DNA of 64,000 nucleotides, taken from NCBI RefSeq assembly GCF_020520285.1, contig NZ_CP084742.1:930001-994000 (forward strand), given 5' to 3'. The first letter of the stretch is position 1, and every line of letters starts with the position of its first letter. Position numbers and translations under genes: made by a program. Source of the DNA: Pseudomonas sp. L5B5 (GTDB lineage Bacteria > Pseudomonadota > Gammaproteobacteria > Pseudomonadales > Pseudomonadaceae). Of this stretch, positions 45,907 through 54,978 are shown piece after piece. The notes under the pieces are model-generated. The model saw only the letters and a list, made by a program, of their open reading frames with translations, made no database searches and was not told the DNA's origin.

Positions 45907-47394
45907 TCAGTAGGCGATGCACACCGACTTGTTCTCGGTATAGGCCTCGATGGCCGCATGGCCCATCTCGCGACCGATACCGGACTGCTTGTAGCCACCA
46001 AAGGGCATCGACGGGTCGAGCATGTTGTGGGTATTGACCCAGACCGTACCGGCCTTGATCTGCGGGATCAGCTGCATGACCTGCCCCAGGTCGTTGGACC
46101 AGATGCTCGCCCCCAGCCCGTAGGCGTTGTCGTTGGCCAGCGCCACCACCTCCTCCAGCGTGTCGAAGGGGGTGGCGACCACCACCGGACCGAAGATTTC
46201 CTCGCGCACCAGCTGCTGGCCGGGCTCCACGTCGGCCACCACCGTGGGCCGCACGTAGAAGCCACGTTCGCCGAAGGCCACGCCGCCGCACAGCACCCGC
46301 GCGCCCTCCTCGACACCACGCTCGATCATCTGCAGCACCCGCCGCTGCTGCTTGGCCGAGATCAGCGGGTTGATCTGCGCCTGTTCATCCAGGCCCGGGC
46401 CGATGCTCAGGGAGCCGGCGATGGCCACCAGCCGGTCCAGCACTTGCTGATAGATGCCGCGCTGGATATACAGCCGCGAACCCGCAGTACAGACCTGCCC
46501 CTGATTGAAGAAGATCGCCGCACTGGCGCCGGCCGCCGCCGCGTCCGGATCGCAGTCATCGAGCACGATCACCGGGGATTTACCACCTAGCTCCAGGGAA
46601 AATCGAGTCATGTTGTCCACCGCAGCACGGCCGATCAGCTTGCCCACCTGGGTCGAGCCGGTGAACGCCAGCTTGTCGATGCCCGGATGGGCCGCCAGTG
46701 CCGCCCCGGCCCCGGCACCGCTGCCAGTGACCACGTTGACCACCCCGGGGGCGATGCCCGCCTCCAGGCACAACTGCCCCAGGCGCAATGCAGTGAGCGG
46801 GGTCTCATCCGCTGGCTTGAGCACCACGGTGCAACCGCAGGCCAGGGCCGGGACGATTTTCCAGATGGCCATCAGCAGCGGGAAGTTCCACGGCACGATC
46901 GCCCCCACCACGCCCACCGGCTCCGGCACCGTGTAGGCGCGGTACTGCGCGCCGGGCACGGCGGCGATCGATACATCCAGGCTCTTGCCTTCGATCTTGG
47001 TCGCCCAGCCGGCCATGTAGCGGGTGAACTCCGCCGCCGCGCCTACCTCCAGGGCCCGGGCCAGGTGGATCGACTGGCCGTTGTTGAGGGTTTCCAGCTG
47101 CGCCAGCTCCTCGCCATTGGCTTCCAGCAAATCCGCCAGTTTCAGCAGCAGGCGTTCGCGATCCGCCGGGCGCTGGGCCTTCCAGCTGCCCTCGAAGGCC
47201 TGGCGCGCCGCGCTGACCGCCAGGTCGATGTCGGCCTCGGCCGCCATGGCCACTTCCGTCAGCAGCTCTGCGGTGGCTGGGTTGTAGACCGGCATCCGCG
47301 CTCCGGAGAGCGCCGGCCGGCTCTGGCCGTCGATCAGCAGGCCGTGCTGGCTGTCTATGAATGCGGCGACACGTGGGTCGATGGCAACGCTCAT
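45907..47394 (-). CDS. NAD-dependent aldehyde dehydrogenase, phenylacetaldehyde dehydrogenase (FeaB)-like
   Basis: The 495-residue protein has the full ALDH set: PWNFPLLMAIWKI, the nucleotide-binding GSTQVGKLIG, catalytic Glu268 (LELGGKSP) and nucleophile Cys302 (NQGQVCTAGSRLY), ending GGYKQSGIGREMG. The length and the FeaR-type regulator nearby suggest an aromatic or amine-derived aldehyde, as for FeaB. ATG at 47394 with GAGGA six bases away is preferred to a TTG two codons upstream. It is divergent from the aminotransferase at 47620, which could make its aldehyde. Confidence 0.88.
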   Translation of the reverse strand: MSVAIDPRVAAFIDSQHGLLIDGQSRPALSGARMPVYNPATAELLTEVAMAAEADIDLAVSAARQAFEGSWKAQRPADRERLLLKLADLLEANGEELAQLETLNNGQSIHLARALEVGAAAEFTRYMAGWATKIEGKSLDVSIAAVPGAQYRAYTVPEPVGVVGAIVPWNFPLLMAIWKIVPALACGCTVVLKPADETPLTALRLGQLCLEAGIAPGVVNVVTGSGAGAGAALAAHPGIDKLAFTGSTQVGKLIGRAAVDNMTRFSLELGGKSPVIVLDDCDPDAAAAGASAAIFFNQGQVCTAGSRLYIQRGIYQQVLDRLVAIAGSLSIGPGLDEQAQINPLISAKQQRRVLQMIERGVEEGARVLCGGVAFGERGFYVRPTVVADVEPGQQLVREEIFGPVVVATPFDTLEEVVALANDNAYGLGASIWSNDLGQVMQLIPQIKAGTVWVNTHNMLDPSMPFGGYKQSGIGREMGHAAIEAYTENKSVCIAY

Positions 47395-47619
47395 CTTCAA
47401 TCCTCATGGTTGGACCTGATTGACCAAGACTCTGAGCCCAAAGCCCGGTGCCGTCTTGATCCTGGCTGCCGCAAAACTTGGCGCTGGCTGCCAACACCCG
47501 GTGCTCGACCAGCGCCTGGCAGCCTGGATCAAATGCCCTGGCACACAGAGGCAAGCAACACGCCGGCCAATCGCGTCCTAATAGCTCCACGCTGTCCGTG
47601 CCCCATCAGGAGATCCAAC

Positions 47620-48954
47620 GTGAGCCAAGCAAGCCATTTCTGGCATCCCATGCTGCACCCCAACGAGATGAAGCAACGCGAGCCGATCCGCATCGTGCGC
47701 GGCGATGGCTGCTATGTGTATGACGACAAGGGCCACCAGCTGGTGGATGGCGTCGCCGGGTTGTGGAACGTCAACGTCGGCCACAACCGCAAGGAAGTGA
47801 AGGCGGCCATCACCGCGCAGCTCGACGAACTGGAGTACTTCCAGCTGTTCGACGGGGTCAGCCATCCCCGCGCCGAGGAGCTGTCGCGGGTCCTGATGAA
47901 CCTGCTCGAACCCGAGGACATGCGCCGCGTGGCGTTCAGCTCCGGCGGCTCGGACGCCATCGAAAGCGCCCTGAAGCTGGCTCGCCAGTACTGGAAGCTC
48001 GAAGGCCAGGCCGACCGCACCAAGTTCATTTCCCTGCGCCAGGGTTACCACGGCACCCACTTCGGTGGCGCCTCGGTCAATGGCAACACGGTATTCCGGC
48101 GCAACTACGAACCCCTGCTGCCCGGCTGCTACCACATCGATACCCCGTGGCTGTACCGCAACCCCTACAGCCAGGACCCGGAAGAGCTGGGCAAGATCTG
48201 CGCCGACCTGCTGGAGCGGGAAATCCAGTTCCAGAGCCCGGATACCGTGGCGGCCTTCATTGCCGAGCCGATCCAGGGCGCCGGTGGGGTCATCGTGCCG
48301 CCGGCCAACTACTGGCCGTTGATCCGCGAGGTCTGCGACAAGTACGGCGTGCTGCTGATCGCCGATGAAGTGGTTACCGGCTTCGGCCGCAGCGGCTCGA
48401 TGTTCGGCAGCCGCCTGTGGGGGGTCAAGCCCGACATCATGTGCCTGGCCAAGGGCATCACCTCCGGCTACATCCCCCTGGGCGCCACCGTGGTCAACCG
48501 ACGGATCGAGGAAGCGTTCGAGAGAAACAGCGACTTCACCGGCGCCATCATGCACGGCTACACCTATGCCGGGCACCCAGTGGCCTGCGCCGCCGCCCTG
48601 GCCTGCCTGGACATCGTGGTCAAGGAAGACCTGCCGGCCAACGCGGCGAAGATGGGCGACTACATGCTGGCCAAGCTGCAGCCGTTCGCCGAACGCTTCG
48701 ACACCGTCGGCGAGGTGCGTGGCCAGGGCCTGATGCTGGCCCTGGACCTGGTGGCCGACAAGGCCACTCGCGAGCCCATCGACCCCACCAGCGGCTACGC
48801 CAACCAGGTGGCGCAGATCGCCCGGGAGCACGGGGTCATGGTGCGCCCGGTGGGCACCAAGATCATTCTCTCGCCGCCACTGGTCATCCAGCCGGCGCAA
48901 GTGGATGTCATCGTCGAGGCCCTGGCCCAGGGCCTGAGCCAGGCCCGGCGCTGA
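47620..48954 (+). CDS. Class III PLP-dependent aminotransferase (omega-amino acid/amine:pyruvate type)
   Basis: The 444-residue protein begins MSQASHFWHPMLHPNEMKQREPIRIVRGDGCYVYDDKG and shows the fold-type I marks: SSGGSDAIESALKLARQYW, a GYHGTHFGG phosphate loop, ADEVVTGFGRSG with the PLP Asp, and the Schiff-base Lys in MCLAKGITSGYIPLG. It resembles SpuC-like enzymes that move the amino group of amines or omega-amino acids to pyruvate, giving an aldehyde. The start is a GTG at 47620 with AGGAG seven bases upstream; long in-frame sequence further upstream is only antisense to the dehydrogenase gene. Confidence 0.9.
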   Translation: MSQASHFWHPMLHPNEMKQREPIRIVRGDGCYVYDDKGHQLVDGVAGLWNVNVGHNRKEVKAAITAQLDELEYFQLFDGVSHPRAEELSRVLMNLLEPEDMRRVAFSSGGSDAIESALKLARQYWKLEGQADRTKFISLRQGYHGTHFGGASVNGNTVFRRNYEPLLPGCYHIDTPWLYRNPYSQDPEELGKICADLLEREIQFQSPDTVAAFIAEPIQGAGGVIVPPANYWPLIREVCDKYGVLLIADEVVTGFGRSGSMFGSRLWGVKPDIMCLAKGITSGYIPLGATVVNRRIEEAFERNSDFTGAIMHGYTYAGHPVACAAALACLDIVVKEDLPANAAKMGDYMLAKLQPFAERFDTVGEVRGQGLMLALDLVADKATREPIDPTSGYANQVAQIAREHGVMVRPVGTKIILSPPLVIQPAQVDVIVEALAQGLSQARR

Positions 48955-48962
48955 CCGCGCTG

Positions 48963-49000
48963 GCAGGTCGTGCCCGTCGCTTGCGGCGGACACGGCCTGC
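48963..49000 (+). terminator. Hairpin downstream of the aminotransferase gene
   Basis: Eighteen-base arms (GCAGGTCGTGCC… and …GGACACGGCCTGC), with a few wobble or mismatched positions, fold around TT. No T-run follows, so this may be a rho-assisted terminator or a REP-like hairpin. Confidence 0.5.
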
Positions 49001-49100
49001 CCCCTGATCGACCGGACCCCCTGCCCGGCCCTCGCCGGGCACTGCCCGTCCTCCTTCCCGGTCCCGAGCCACTGCCCAGCGGGCAGCCAGGAGCCTCGTC

Positions 49101-49775
49101 ATGAACGCACCCGCCGCCCTGCCCGGGGCCCATGAGCTGGGACAGCGCTGCATCGCCGCCTTCACCCAAGTGGTGCCCGCCAGCCTCTGCGCCTTCTACC
49201 GGATCGACCAGCACCTGCAGGCTCGCGACTTCTCGCTCTACCGCATGCCCGAACAGATGCACCAGGCCTACCTGCAACGCTATCGGCGCTACGACCCATT
49301 GCAACCGCAGCTGTGCGCCGCCGCCGGGCATCCGGTGCTGTCGCTGCACATGGGCATGGCCCGCCAGGACCGTCGCGACACCCTGGTGTACCAGGGTTTC
49401 CTGCAGCGCCACGGGGTGCTGGACGTGGTGGAGATCCTGGCCGGCGATGGCCAACGGCCCATCGCCGGCCTGTCATTGCTGCGCAATAGCAACCTGGGAC
49501 GCTTCAGCCCCCAGGAGTTGGTCACCCTGCAGGCCTTGCAGGGGCTGCTGGAAATGGCCGCCCGGGCACCCTGTGCCCAGGCCGACCAGCGCCTGGCCGG
49601 GCTGACACCCCGGGAGCGGGAAATCGCCTGGCTGCTGCGCGATGGCGCGGACAACAAGAGCATCGCCCGACGCCTGGACCTGGGGCTGCCCACGGTCAAG
49701 ACCCACCTGATCAACCTGTTCCGCAAGGTCGGCGTGGGCAACCGCACCGAGCTGGTGAGCACGCTGTTTCTCTGA
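49101..49775 (+). CDS. LuxR-family transcriptional regulator
   Basis: The 224-residue protein has an unknown N-terminal sensor domain and a C-terminal LuxR HTH (LTPREREIAWLLRDGADNKSIARRLDLGLPTVKTHLINLFRKVGVGNRTEL). AGGAG lies before the ATG at 49101. It leads the next three genes (88-base gap), and probably regulates them in response to a small ligand. It has no receiver domain and I see no acyl-homoserine-lactone signature residues. Confidence 0.85.
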   Translation: MNAPAALPGAHELGQRCIAAFTQVVPASLCAFYRIDQHLQARDFSLYRMPEQMHQAYLQRYRRYDPLQPQLCAAAGHPVLSLHMGMARQDRRDTLVYQGFLQRHGVLDVVEILAGDGQRPIAGLSLLRNSNLGRFSPQELVTLQALQGLLEMAARAPCAQADQRLAGLTPREREIAWLLRDGADNKSIARRLDLGLPTVKTHLINLFRKVGVGNRTELVSTLFL

Positions 49776-49863
49776 AGCCGCCCCTCTCAACCATCCGGTT
49801 GATGGGCAAGCGCGGCACCGAGGGTGAACATGGCGCTCATCCCAACCAGACAAGAGCCTTGCC

Positions 49864-50679
49864 ATGACCCCGCAACCTGAATGGATCACCGTCGGCGCCC
49901 TCGCGGACGGCTTTGCCGGCGACAACCACATCCTGCCGGCACTCGACGACCTGGCCGGGCGCAGCCTGACCCTGTACTTCGACAATGGCTGGCAGATCGA
50001 ACATCACTTTCGCGCCACCACCCTGAGCTGGAACACCGTCGGTGAAGCCCCTAACGAGGCACTGGCGTACCGCGCCACCTCCCTGCGCCACGGCCTGTAC
50101 CTGGTGGATTTCCTCAAGCAGGAACAGGGCGCCACCCACTCGGTGAGCCTGATCCTGGACCTGGAGCGCCGGTGTTTCACCGCTGTCCTCGGGCAAATGC
50201 CCAGCAGCGACGAGTGCCGCACCGACCTGTTCAGCCGGGCCCTGGCCGGTGGCGAGCTGACCAGCGTCAAGGCGCAGTTCCTGCACGGCGCCCTCGACCA
50301 GCCATTCACCGCCGATACACCACGGCACGCCCCCACCCGGGAACTGATCGGCCTGCGCAACCAGTACGTCTACAGCGCCAGCGAGGCCTACGAGCACGTC
50401 TACCTCAATGCCGACTTCTACAGTTGGCAGTGCCTCGAGGGGGTCGAGCAAGGTCTGGCGGACACCGATCGCTGCCACTACTACAAGATCGCCGAGCAGT
50501 TGTACCTGTTCGTCTGGCGGGAAAAGATCGTCCCGACCCTGGGCGTGGTGCTGATCGACCTCGCGGCCGGGCGCAGCGACGGCAAGATCTTCGGCTACCA
50601 GGGGGCGGACTTCGCAAGCTTCGCCAACTTCCCGGTGGGCGCCCTGGCCCGGGTGCTCAACCGCACGACCTACGCCTGA
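49864..50679 (+). CDS. MoaF-family protein (monoamine-regulon type; often mislabelled as molybdenum cofactor protein)
   Basis: The 271-residue protein has two beta-rich halves matching the MoaF N- and C-terminal domains (SLTLYFDNGWQIEHHF near residue 34; LRNQYVYSASEAYEHVYLN and DRCHYYKIAEQLYLFVWREK later). MoaF was named in Klebsiella for the monoamine regulon, not for molybdopterin, as I recall; its biochemical role is unclear. It is followed 36 bases later by an aminotransferase and an SDR gene. The amine-catabolic surroundings fit the older name. No signal peptide is seen. Confidence 0.82.
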   Translation: MTPQPEWITVGALADGFAGDNHILPALDDLAGRSLTLYFDNGWQIEHHFRATTLSWNTVGEAPNEALAYRATSLRHGLYLVDFLKQEQGATHSVSLILDLERRCFTAVLGQMPSSDECRTDLFSRALAGGELTSVKAQFLHGALDQPFTADTPRHAPTRELIGLRNQYVYSASEAYEHVYLNADFYSWQCLEGVEQGLADTDRCHYYKIAEQLYLFVWREKIVPTLGVVLIDLAAGRSDGKIFGYQGADFASFANFPVGALARVLNRTTYA

Positions 50680-50715
50680 ACCGCGATTACCGCCCACTCT
50701 TCACAGGACACTGCC

Positions 50716-52098
50716 ATGACCCTGGGACTCGACCTGCAACGCGTCGCCGACTGCTACCAGAGCGAACTGCAACTGTTTGCCGAGCGCCATCCGCGCTCCG
50801 GCGCCTTCTACCGCCAGAACCTCAAACACTGGCTGTACGGCGCACCGTTGCACTGGATGCAGCAATGGCCCGGCTCCTACCCGATCATGGTGGCCGATGC
50901 CCAGGGCGCGACCCTGACTGACTGCGACGGCCACCAGTACGTCGACTTCGCCCTGGGCGACACCGGGGCGATGTTCGGCCATGCCCAGCCGGCGGTGGCC
51001 GCGGCCATCGCCGAACAGGTGCAGCACGGCTCGACGCTGATGCTGCCTACCGCCGACAGCCTGTGGGTGGGCCAGGAACTGACCCGGCGTTTCGGCCTGC
51101 CCTATTGGCAAGTCACCACCTCGGCCACCGATGCCAACCGTTTCGTCTTGCGCCTGTGCCGGATGATCACCGGCCGACACAAGGTGCTGGTGTTCAACTG
51201 CAACTACCACGGCAGCGTCGACGAGTCCCAAGTGGAGTTCGATGCCGGCGGCCAGATGATTCCCCGCGAAGGCGTGCACGCCAACGGCTTGCATCACGAG
51301 GCCACTACCCGCCTGGTGGAATTCAACGACCTGCCGGCCCTGGAGGCGGCCCTGGCCCATGGTGATGTGGCCGCGGTGTTGACCGAGCCCTTCATGACCA
51401 ACGTCGGCATGGTGCCGCCGGCAGCGGGTTTTCATGATGGCCTGCGACAACTGACCCAACGCTACGACGTGCCGCTGATCATCGACGAGACCCACACCCT
51501 GTCCTGCGGCCCTGGCGGCTACTGCGCCGAACATGGCCTGGAGCCGGACTTCTTCGTCCTCGGCAAGTGCATCGCCGGCGGCATTCCCACCGCCGTCTGG
51601 GGCGCCAGCCAGGCCATGGCCGAGCGGATCTGGCAGGTACTGCCGCACTTCCAGCCGGGCCAGGCGATCAACCACTTCGGCTTCGGCGGTACCCTGGCCG
51701 GCAACGCCCTGCAAATGGCCGCCATGCGTGCCACGTTCAGCGAGGTGATGAACCACGCCAACTACCAGCGCATGTTCCAGCTGGCCGAGCGCCTGCGGGC
51801 CGGGGTCGAGGCGATCATCCAGCGCCACCGCCTGCCCTGGCACGTGACCCGCATCGGCGCCCGGGTGGAGTACCTGTTCATGCCCCATGCTCCACGCAAT
51901 GGTGGCGAGGCCCACCATGCCCGGCACGGGCTGATCGAGGCTTACCTGCACCTGTACCTGCTCAACCGCGGGGTACTGCTGACACCGTTCCACAACATGG
52001 CCTTGCTGTGCCCCAGTGCCAGCGAGGAACAGGTGGACCTGCACAACCGCCTGCTGGACCAGTGCCTGGCCCAGGTCCTGCCGGGAGCACGGCCATGA
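50716..52098 (+). CDS. Class III PLP-dependent aminotransferase (glutamate-1-semialdehyde aminomutase-like)
   Basis: The 460-residue protein shows DCDGHQYVDFALGDTGAMFGHAQPAV, a TSATDANRFVLRLCRMITG cofactor-binding segment, NCNYHGSVDE, the PLP Asp in IIDETHTLSCGPGG and the Schiff-base Lys in FVLGKCIAGG. It belongs to the branch with GSA aminomutase and beta-amino acid transaminases. The SDR gene overlaps its stop by four bases, so the product is probably passed on to that enzyme. It is a second, distinct aminotransferase of the cluster, not a recent copy of the one at 47620. Confidence 0.88.
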   Translation: MTLGLDLQRVADCYQSELQLFAERHPRSGAFYRQNLKHWLYGAPLHWMQQWPGSYPIMVADAQGATLTDCDGHQYVDFALGDTGAMFGHAQPAVAAAIAEQVQHGSTLMLPTADSLWVGQELTRRFGLPYWQVTTSATDANRFVLRLCRMITGRHKVLVFNCNYHGSVDESQVEFDAGGQMIPREGVHANGLHHEATTRLVEFNDLPALEAALAHGDVAAVLTEPFMTNVGMVPPAAGFHDGLRQLTQRYDVPLIIDETHTLSCGPGGYCAEHGLEPDFFVLGKCIAGGIPTAVWGASQAMAERIWQVLPHFQPGQAINHFGFGGTLAGNALQMAAMRATFSEVMNHANYQRMFQLAERLRAGVEAIIQRHRLPWHVTRIGARVEYLFMPHAPRNGGEAHHARHGLIEAYLHLYLLNRGVLLTPFHNMALLCPSASEEQVDLHNRLLDQCLAQVLPGARP

Positions 52099-52856
52099 AT
52101 CGCGAACAGGCCGGGCGCATCGCCCTGGTCACCGGTTCCGGACAGGGCATCGGCCGGGCCATTGCGCAGCTGTTCGCCGCCCAGGGTGCCAAGGTGATGC
52201 TGGCCACCCGCAGCACCGCCGCCGGCACCGAGACCCTGCGCCTGATCCGCGAAGCCGGGGGCAATGCCGAACTGCTCACCATCGACCTCAGTAGCCGGGC
52301 CGCCGCCGAACAGGCGGTGGCCGCCACCGAGCAAGCCTTTGGCGGCCTCGACCTGCTGCTGCACAACGCCGGGATCTTTCCCATGCAGCGGCTCGCCGAA
52401 CTGGAGGATGCGACCCTGGACAGCACCCTGGCGGTGAACCTCAAGAGCTGTTTCTGGCTGGCCCGGGCGGCGCTGCCGGCGCTGCGCCGCACCCGGGACC
52501 CGCGGATCGTCATCACCTCCTCGGTCACCGGGCCGCGCACGGCGATCCCCGGGCTGGCCCACTACGCGGCCTCCAAGGCCGGGGTCAACGGTTTCATCCG
52601 CGCCGCGGCGCTGGAACTGGCGGAGTACGGGATCACGGTCAATGGCGTCGAACCGGGACTGATCGCCACCCAGGCCACCGATAACCTGGGCGACGCCGGC
52701 AACCTGGCCAGGCATATTCCGCTCCAGCGCCTGGGCTCCCCGCTGGATATTGCCTGGGCCATGTCGTTCCTGGCGTCCAGGCAAGCCGGCTACATCACCG
52801 GGCAGACCCTGGTGGTGGACGGTGGCGCCCTGCTCCCGGAAAACACTCAGCTGTAG
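52095..52856 (+). CDS. Short-chain dehydrogenase/reductase
   Basis: The 253-residue protein has the classical SDR features: the cofactor motif VTGSGQGIGRA near residue 13, LLLHNAGIF, the catalytic Ser (ITSSVTG) and Tyr-x-x-x-Lys in YAASKAG, and a C-terminal ITGQTLVVDGG. It should oxidise an alcohol or reduce a carbonyl with NAD(P)H in the cytoplasm. It overlaps the aminotransferase gene by four bases (ATGA). It may act on the carbonyl made by that enzyme. It ends the MoaF operon. Confidence 0.9.
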   Translation: MNREQAGRIALVTGSGQGIGRAIAQLFAAQGAKVMLATRSTAAGTETLRLIREAGGNAELLTIDLSSRAAAEQAVAATEQAFGGLDLLLHNAGIFPMQRLAELEDATLDSTLAVNLKSCFWLARAALPALRRTRDPRIVITSSVTGPRTAIPGLAHYAASKAGVNGFIRAAALELAEYGITVNGVEPGLIATQATDNLGDAGNLARHIPLQRLGSPLDIAWAMSFLASRQAGYITGQTLVVDGGALLPENTQL

Positions 52857-52916
52857 GACTGCACGCCTGGAAATCGCCCAGGGGTACGGCCAGCGCAGCC
52901 GAATGCCCGAGCCGGG

Positions 52917-54323
52917 TCAGTGCATGAAGCCTTCCATGAACCCGGCGACCCGGCTGGCCATCTTGCGTCGCCAAGGGGCCGAGGCTGGATTGGCCAGGGT
53001 CTGGTCCTCATGGACGAAGCTGCGAATGATCGCGTTGTAGCCCAGCCAGCGACAGGGTTCGGGCTCCCAGGCCCGCAGCTGCTCCAGGCCACCGTCAGGC
53101 AGCACCCAGGGCTGGCGTACCAGCAGGCTGTCGCGCTCGAGAATCAGGTCGGCCAGGGTCCGGCCACCCAGGTTGCTGGCTCCCACACCCTCGCCACCGT
53201 AGCCTCCGGACAGGGCGATGCCCTTGCGCCGATCACAGAGCATGTGCGGATTGAACTGGCGCGCCATGCCCAGATTGCCGCCCCAGGCATGGCTGATGCG
53301 CACGTCCTTGAGCTGGGGGAACAGCTCGGCGAACAGGTAGCGGCGCAACTGCACTTCATCCCGGGTCAGGTTGAAGTCGTGACGCAGTTTGCCGGCGAAC
53401 TGATAGCCACCCCGTGCCCCGAACACCAGGCGATTGTCCAGGGTGCGCTGGCCATAGGTGACTTGACGGCTGCTCTCGCTGAAGGCCTGCCCCCGGTCCA
53501 GGCCGATTTCATCCCAGGTGGACTGGGCCAGCGGCTCGGTGGCCACCAGCAGGCTCTGCACCGGCAGCTGGTAGCGGCCCAGGGGGGCCAGGGACATCGA
53601 ATAGCCCTCCACCGCCGGCACTATCCAGCGGCTGCGCACCGCCGCTCGTGGCGTGCGCAAGCTGCCGGACTGCCACTGGGTGACCGGGCTGTTCTCGTAG
53701 AGACGCACCCCCAGGCGCTCCACCGCAAGGGCCAGGCCACGCACCAGCTTGGCCGGCTGGACAGTGGCGCAATGGGTGGCCTGGATGGCCCCGTAGGCAT
53801 TGGCCAGGCGCAACTGCTCCGCCAGTTGCCCGGGGTTCAGCCACCGGTAGTCGGCCTCGCCCAGGCCCTGGCGGCGCAACTGCTCCAGGTGCTGGCGCAG
53901 GCTGGTTTCCTGCTCGGGATAACGGGCGGCGCAATACAGCACTCCGCCCTTGCGGTAATCACAGTCGATGCCTTCGCGTTCGATGACGTTGGCCACTTCA
54001 TCGGGGATGCCATGCAACAGCTCGTAGGAAGCTTGGCGCTGTTCGGCCGGCAATGGCGCCAGCAGGCGCCCCTCGCCCAGCAGGTTGCCCATCAGCCAGC
54101 CGCCGTTGCGCCCGGACGCGCCAAAACCGGCGACCTGCGCCTCGAGCACGGCAATCTTCAGGTGCGGCGCCAGGCGCTTGAGGTAATACGCGGCCCACAG
54201 GCCGGTGTAGCCGGCACCGATGATCGCCACGTCCAGGTCCAGGTCCCGCTCCAAGGACGGCCGTGGCAACAGCGGCTCGTCAAGCTGGTCCATCCACAAA
54301 CTGATCGTTCGCCGCGCTGGCAT
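52917..54323 (-). CDS. FAD-dependent amine oxidoreductase (PuuB/OrdL-like, DAO family)
   Basis: The 468-residue protein begins MPARRTISLWMDQLDEPLLP and has the FAD-binding DVAIIGAGYTGLWAAYYLKR (near residue 30), the family motif VAGFGASGRNGGWLMG, and a C-terminal GYGGEGVGASNLGG. The layout fits gamma-glutamylputrescine oxidase and OrdL-like enzymes, which oxidise C–N bonds and release an aldehyde. A GGGGAG site precedes the ATG at 54323. It converges on the SDR gene, 60 bases apart, and probably belongs to the same amine-degrading island. Confidence 0.87.
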   Translation of the reverse strand: MPARRTISLWMDQLDEPLLPRPSLERDLDLDVAIIGAGYTGLWAAYYLKRLAPHLKIAVLEAQVAGFGASGRNGGWLMGNLLGEGRLLAPLPAEQRQASYELLHGIPDEVANVIEREGIDCDYRKGGVLYCAARYPEQETSLRQHLEQLRRQGLGEADYRWLNPGQLAEQLRLANAYGAIQATHCATVQPAKLVRGLALAVERLGVRLYENSPVTQWQSGSLRTPRAAVRSRWIVPAVEGYSMSLAPLGRYQLPVQSLLVATEPLAQSTWDEIGLDRGQAFSESSRQVTYGQRTLDNRLVFGARGGYQFAGKLRHDFNLTRDEVQLRRYLFAELFPQLKDVRISHAWGGNLGMARQFNPHMLCDRRKGIALSGGYGGEGVGASNLGGRTLADLILERDSLLVRQPWVLPDGGLEQLRAWEPEPCRWLGYNAIIRSFVHEDQTLANPASAPWRRKMASRVAGFMEGFMH

Positions 54324-54648
54324 GCAAAGACTCCCCGAGCCGAATTTCCGATGTGCCGATCCTAGTGCCGGCTCCAAGTGCTGTCTTGTGCGCGTGCACG
54401 CAAAGAAATCTGCCGGGCATGGGCCTTGGGGGCTGGCCACCAGCAACGCCCCCCCCGGATAACCAGGACATCCTGCGAAGGCTGTCATCCAATAACGACG
54501 TGACTGGCATCAAAATTTCATGAAAGAACCGCCGGACGGTGGCCAAAAAGACTGCAGGCCGCCATGCCCCGGTGCTATTTTTACAACCTCAACCGAGCGG
54601 CTCATTGACGAGCCACTCGTTCCTACCGCGAGCACAAGGAAGCGCTCA

Positions 54649-54939
54649 ATGAATCAGGGTGGGCCATCGATGAATACAGCCTGGGCCAGCAAAGTCACCT
54701 TTCCAAACGCCTGCCAGCTGATGCGCTGGCATTTTCATCCCTTGGGTTTCGAAGCCAGCATGGATGCGCCTGGCAGCATGATCGCCCGGCTCTTCGACCG
54801 CGCCAGCGGTGAAACCATGATCGCCATCGCCGGCATACCCTGCGCGACCGTGATGAGCGCTGCGGACGTCGAACGAATAATCGAGGCCGTGGAGGACGAA
54901 CTGGAAGCCTTCACGCCGTCATTGGCTTTCAAGGCCTGA
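54649..54939 (+). CDS. DUF1652 family protein
   Basis: The 96-residue protein contains FPNACQLMRWHFHPLGFEASMDAPGSM and the acidic end VERIIEAVEDELEAF, which I recognise as DUF1652, a small Pseudomonas family of unknown function. AAGGAAG six bases before the ATG at 54649 fixes the start; a second Met follows seven codons later. It is monocistronic and ends at a good terminator. Confidence 0.82.
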   Translation: MNQGGPSMNTAWASKVTFPNACQLMRWHFHPLGFEASMDAPGSMIARLFDRASGETMIAIAGIPCATVMSAADVERIIEAVEDELEAFTPSLAFKA

Positions 54940-54953
54940 TGACCCTTCATGGA

Positions 54954-54978
54954 AGCCCGCCTGACCGGCGGGCTTTTT
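54954..54978 (+). terminator. Rho-independent terminator after the DUF1652 gene
   Basis: GCCCGCC and GGCGGGC pair around a short loop, followed by TTTTT. The last T is the first base of the convergent helicase gene's stop codon on the other strand, so it may serve both genes. Confidence 0.85.

Noticed and set aside
47548..47575. Possible sigma-54 promoter (TGGCAC near GCAAGC) before the aminotransferase
   Set aside because: The distance between the GG and GC elements is nine bases, not the required ten.
46687..47619. In-frame upstream extension of the aminotransferase at 47620
   Set aside because: The extension is antisense to the aldehyde dehydrogenase gene and has no domain. A GTG with AGGAG at 47620 gives the normal family length.
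49864..50679. Molybdenum cofactor role for the MoaF-family gene, in view of the molbindin at 8086
   Set aside because: The two lie 42 kb apart and no moa, mob, moe or mod genes surround either one.
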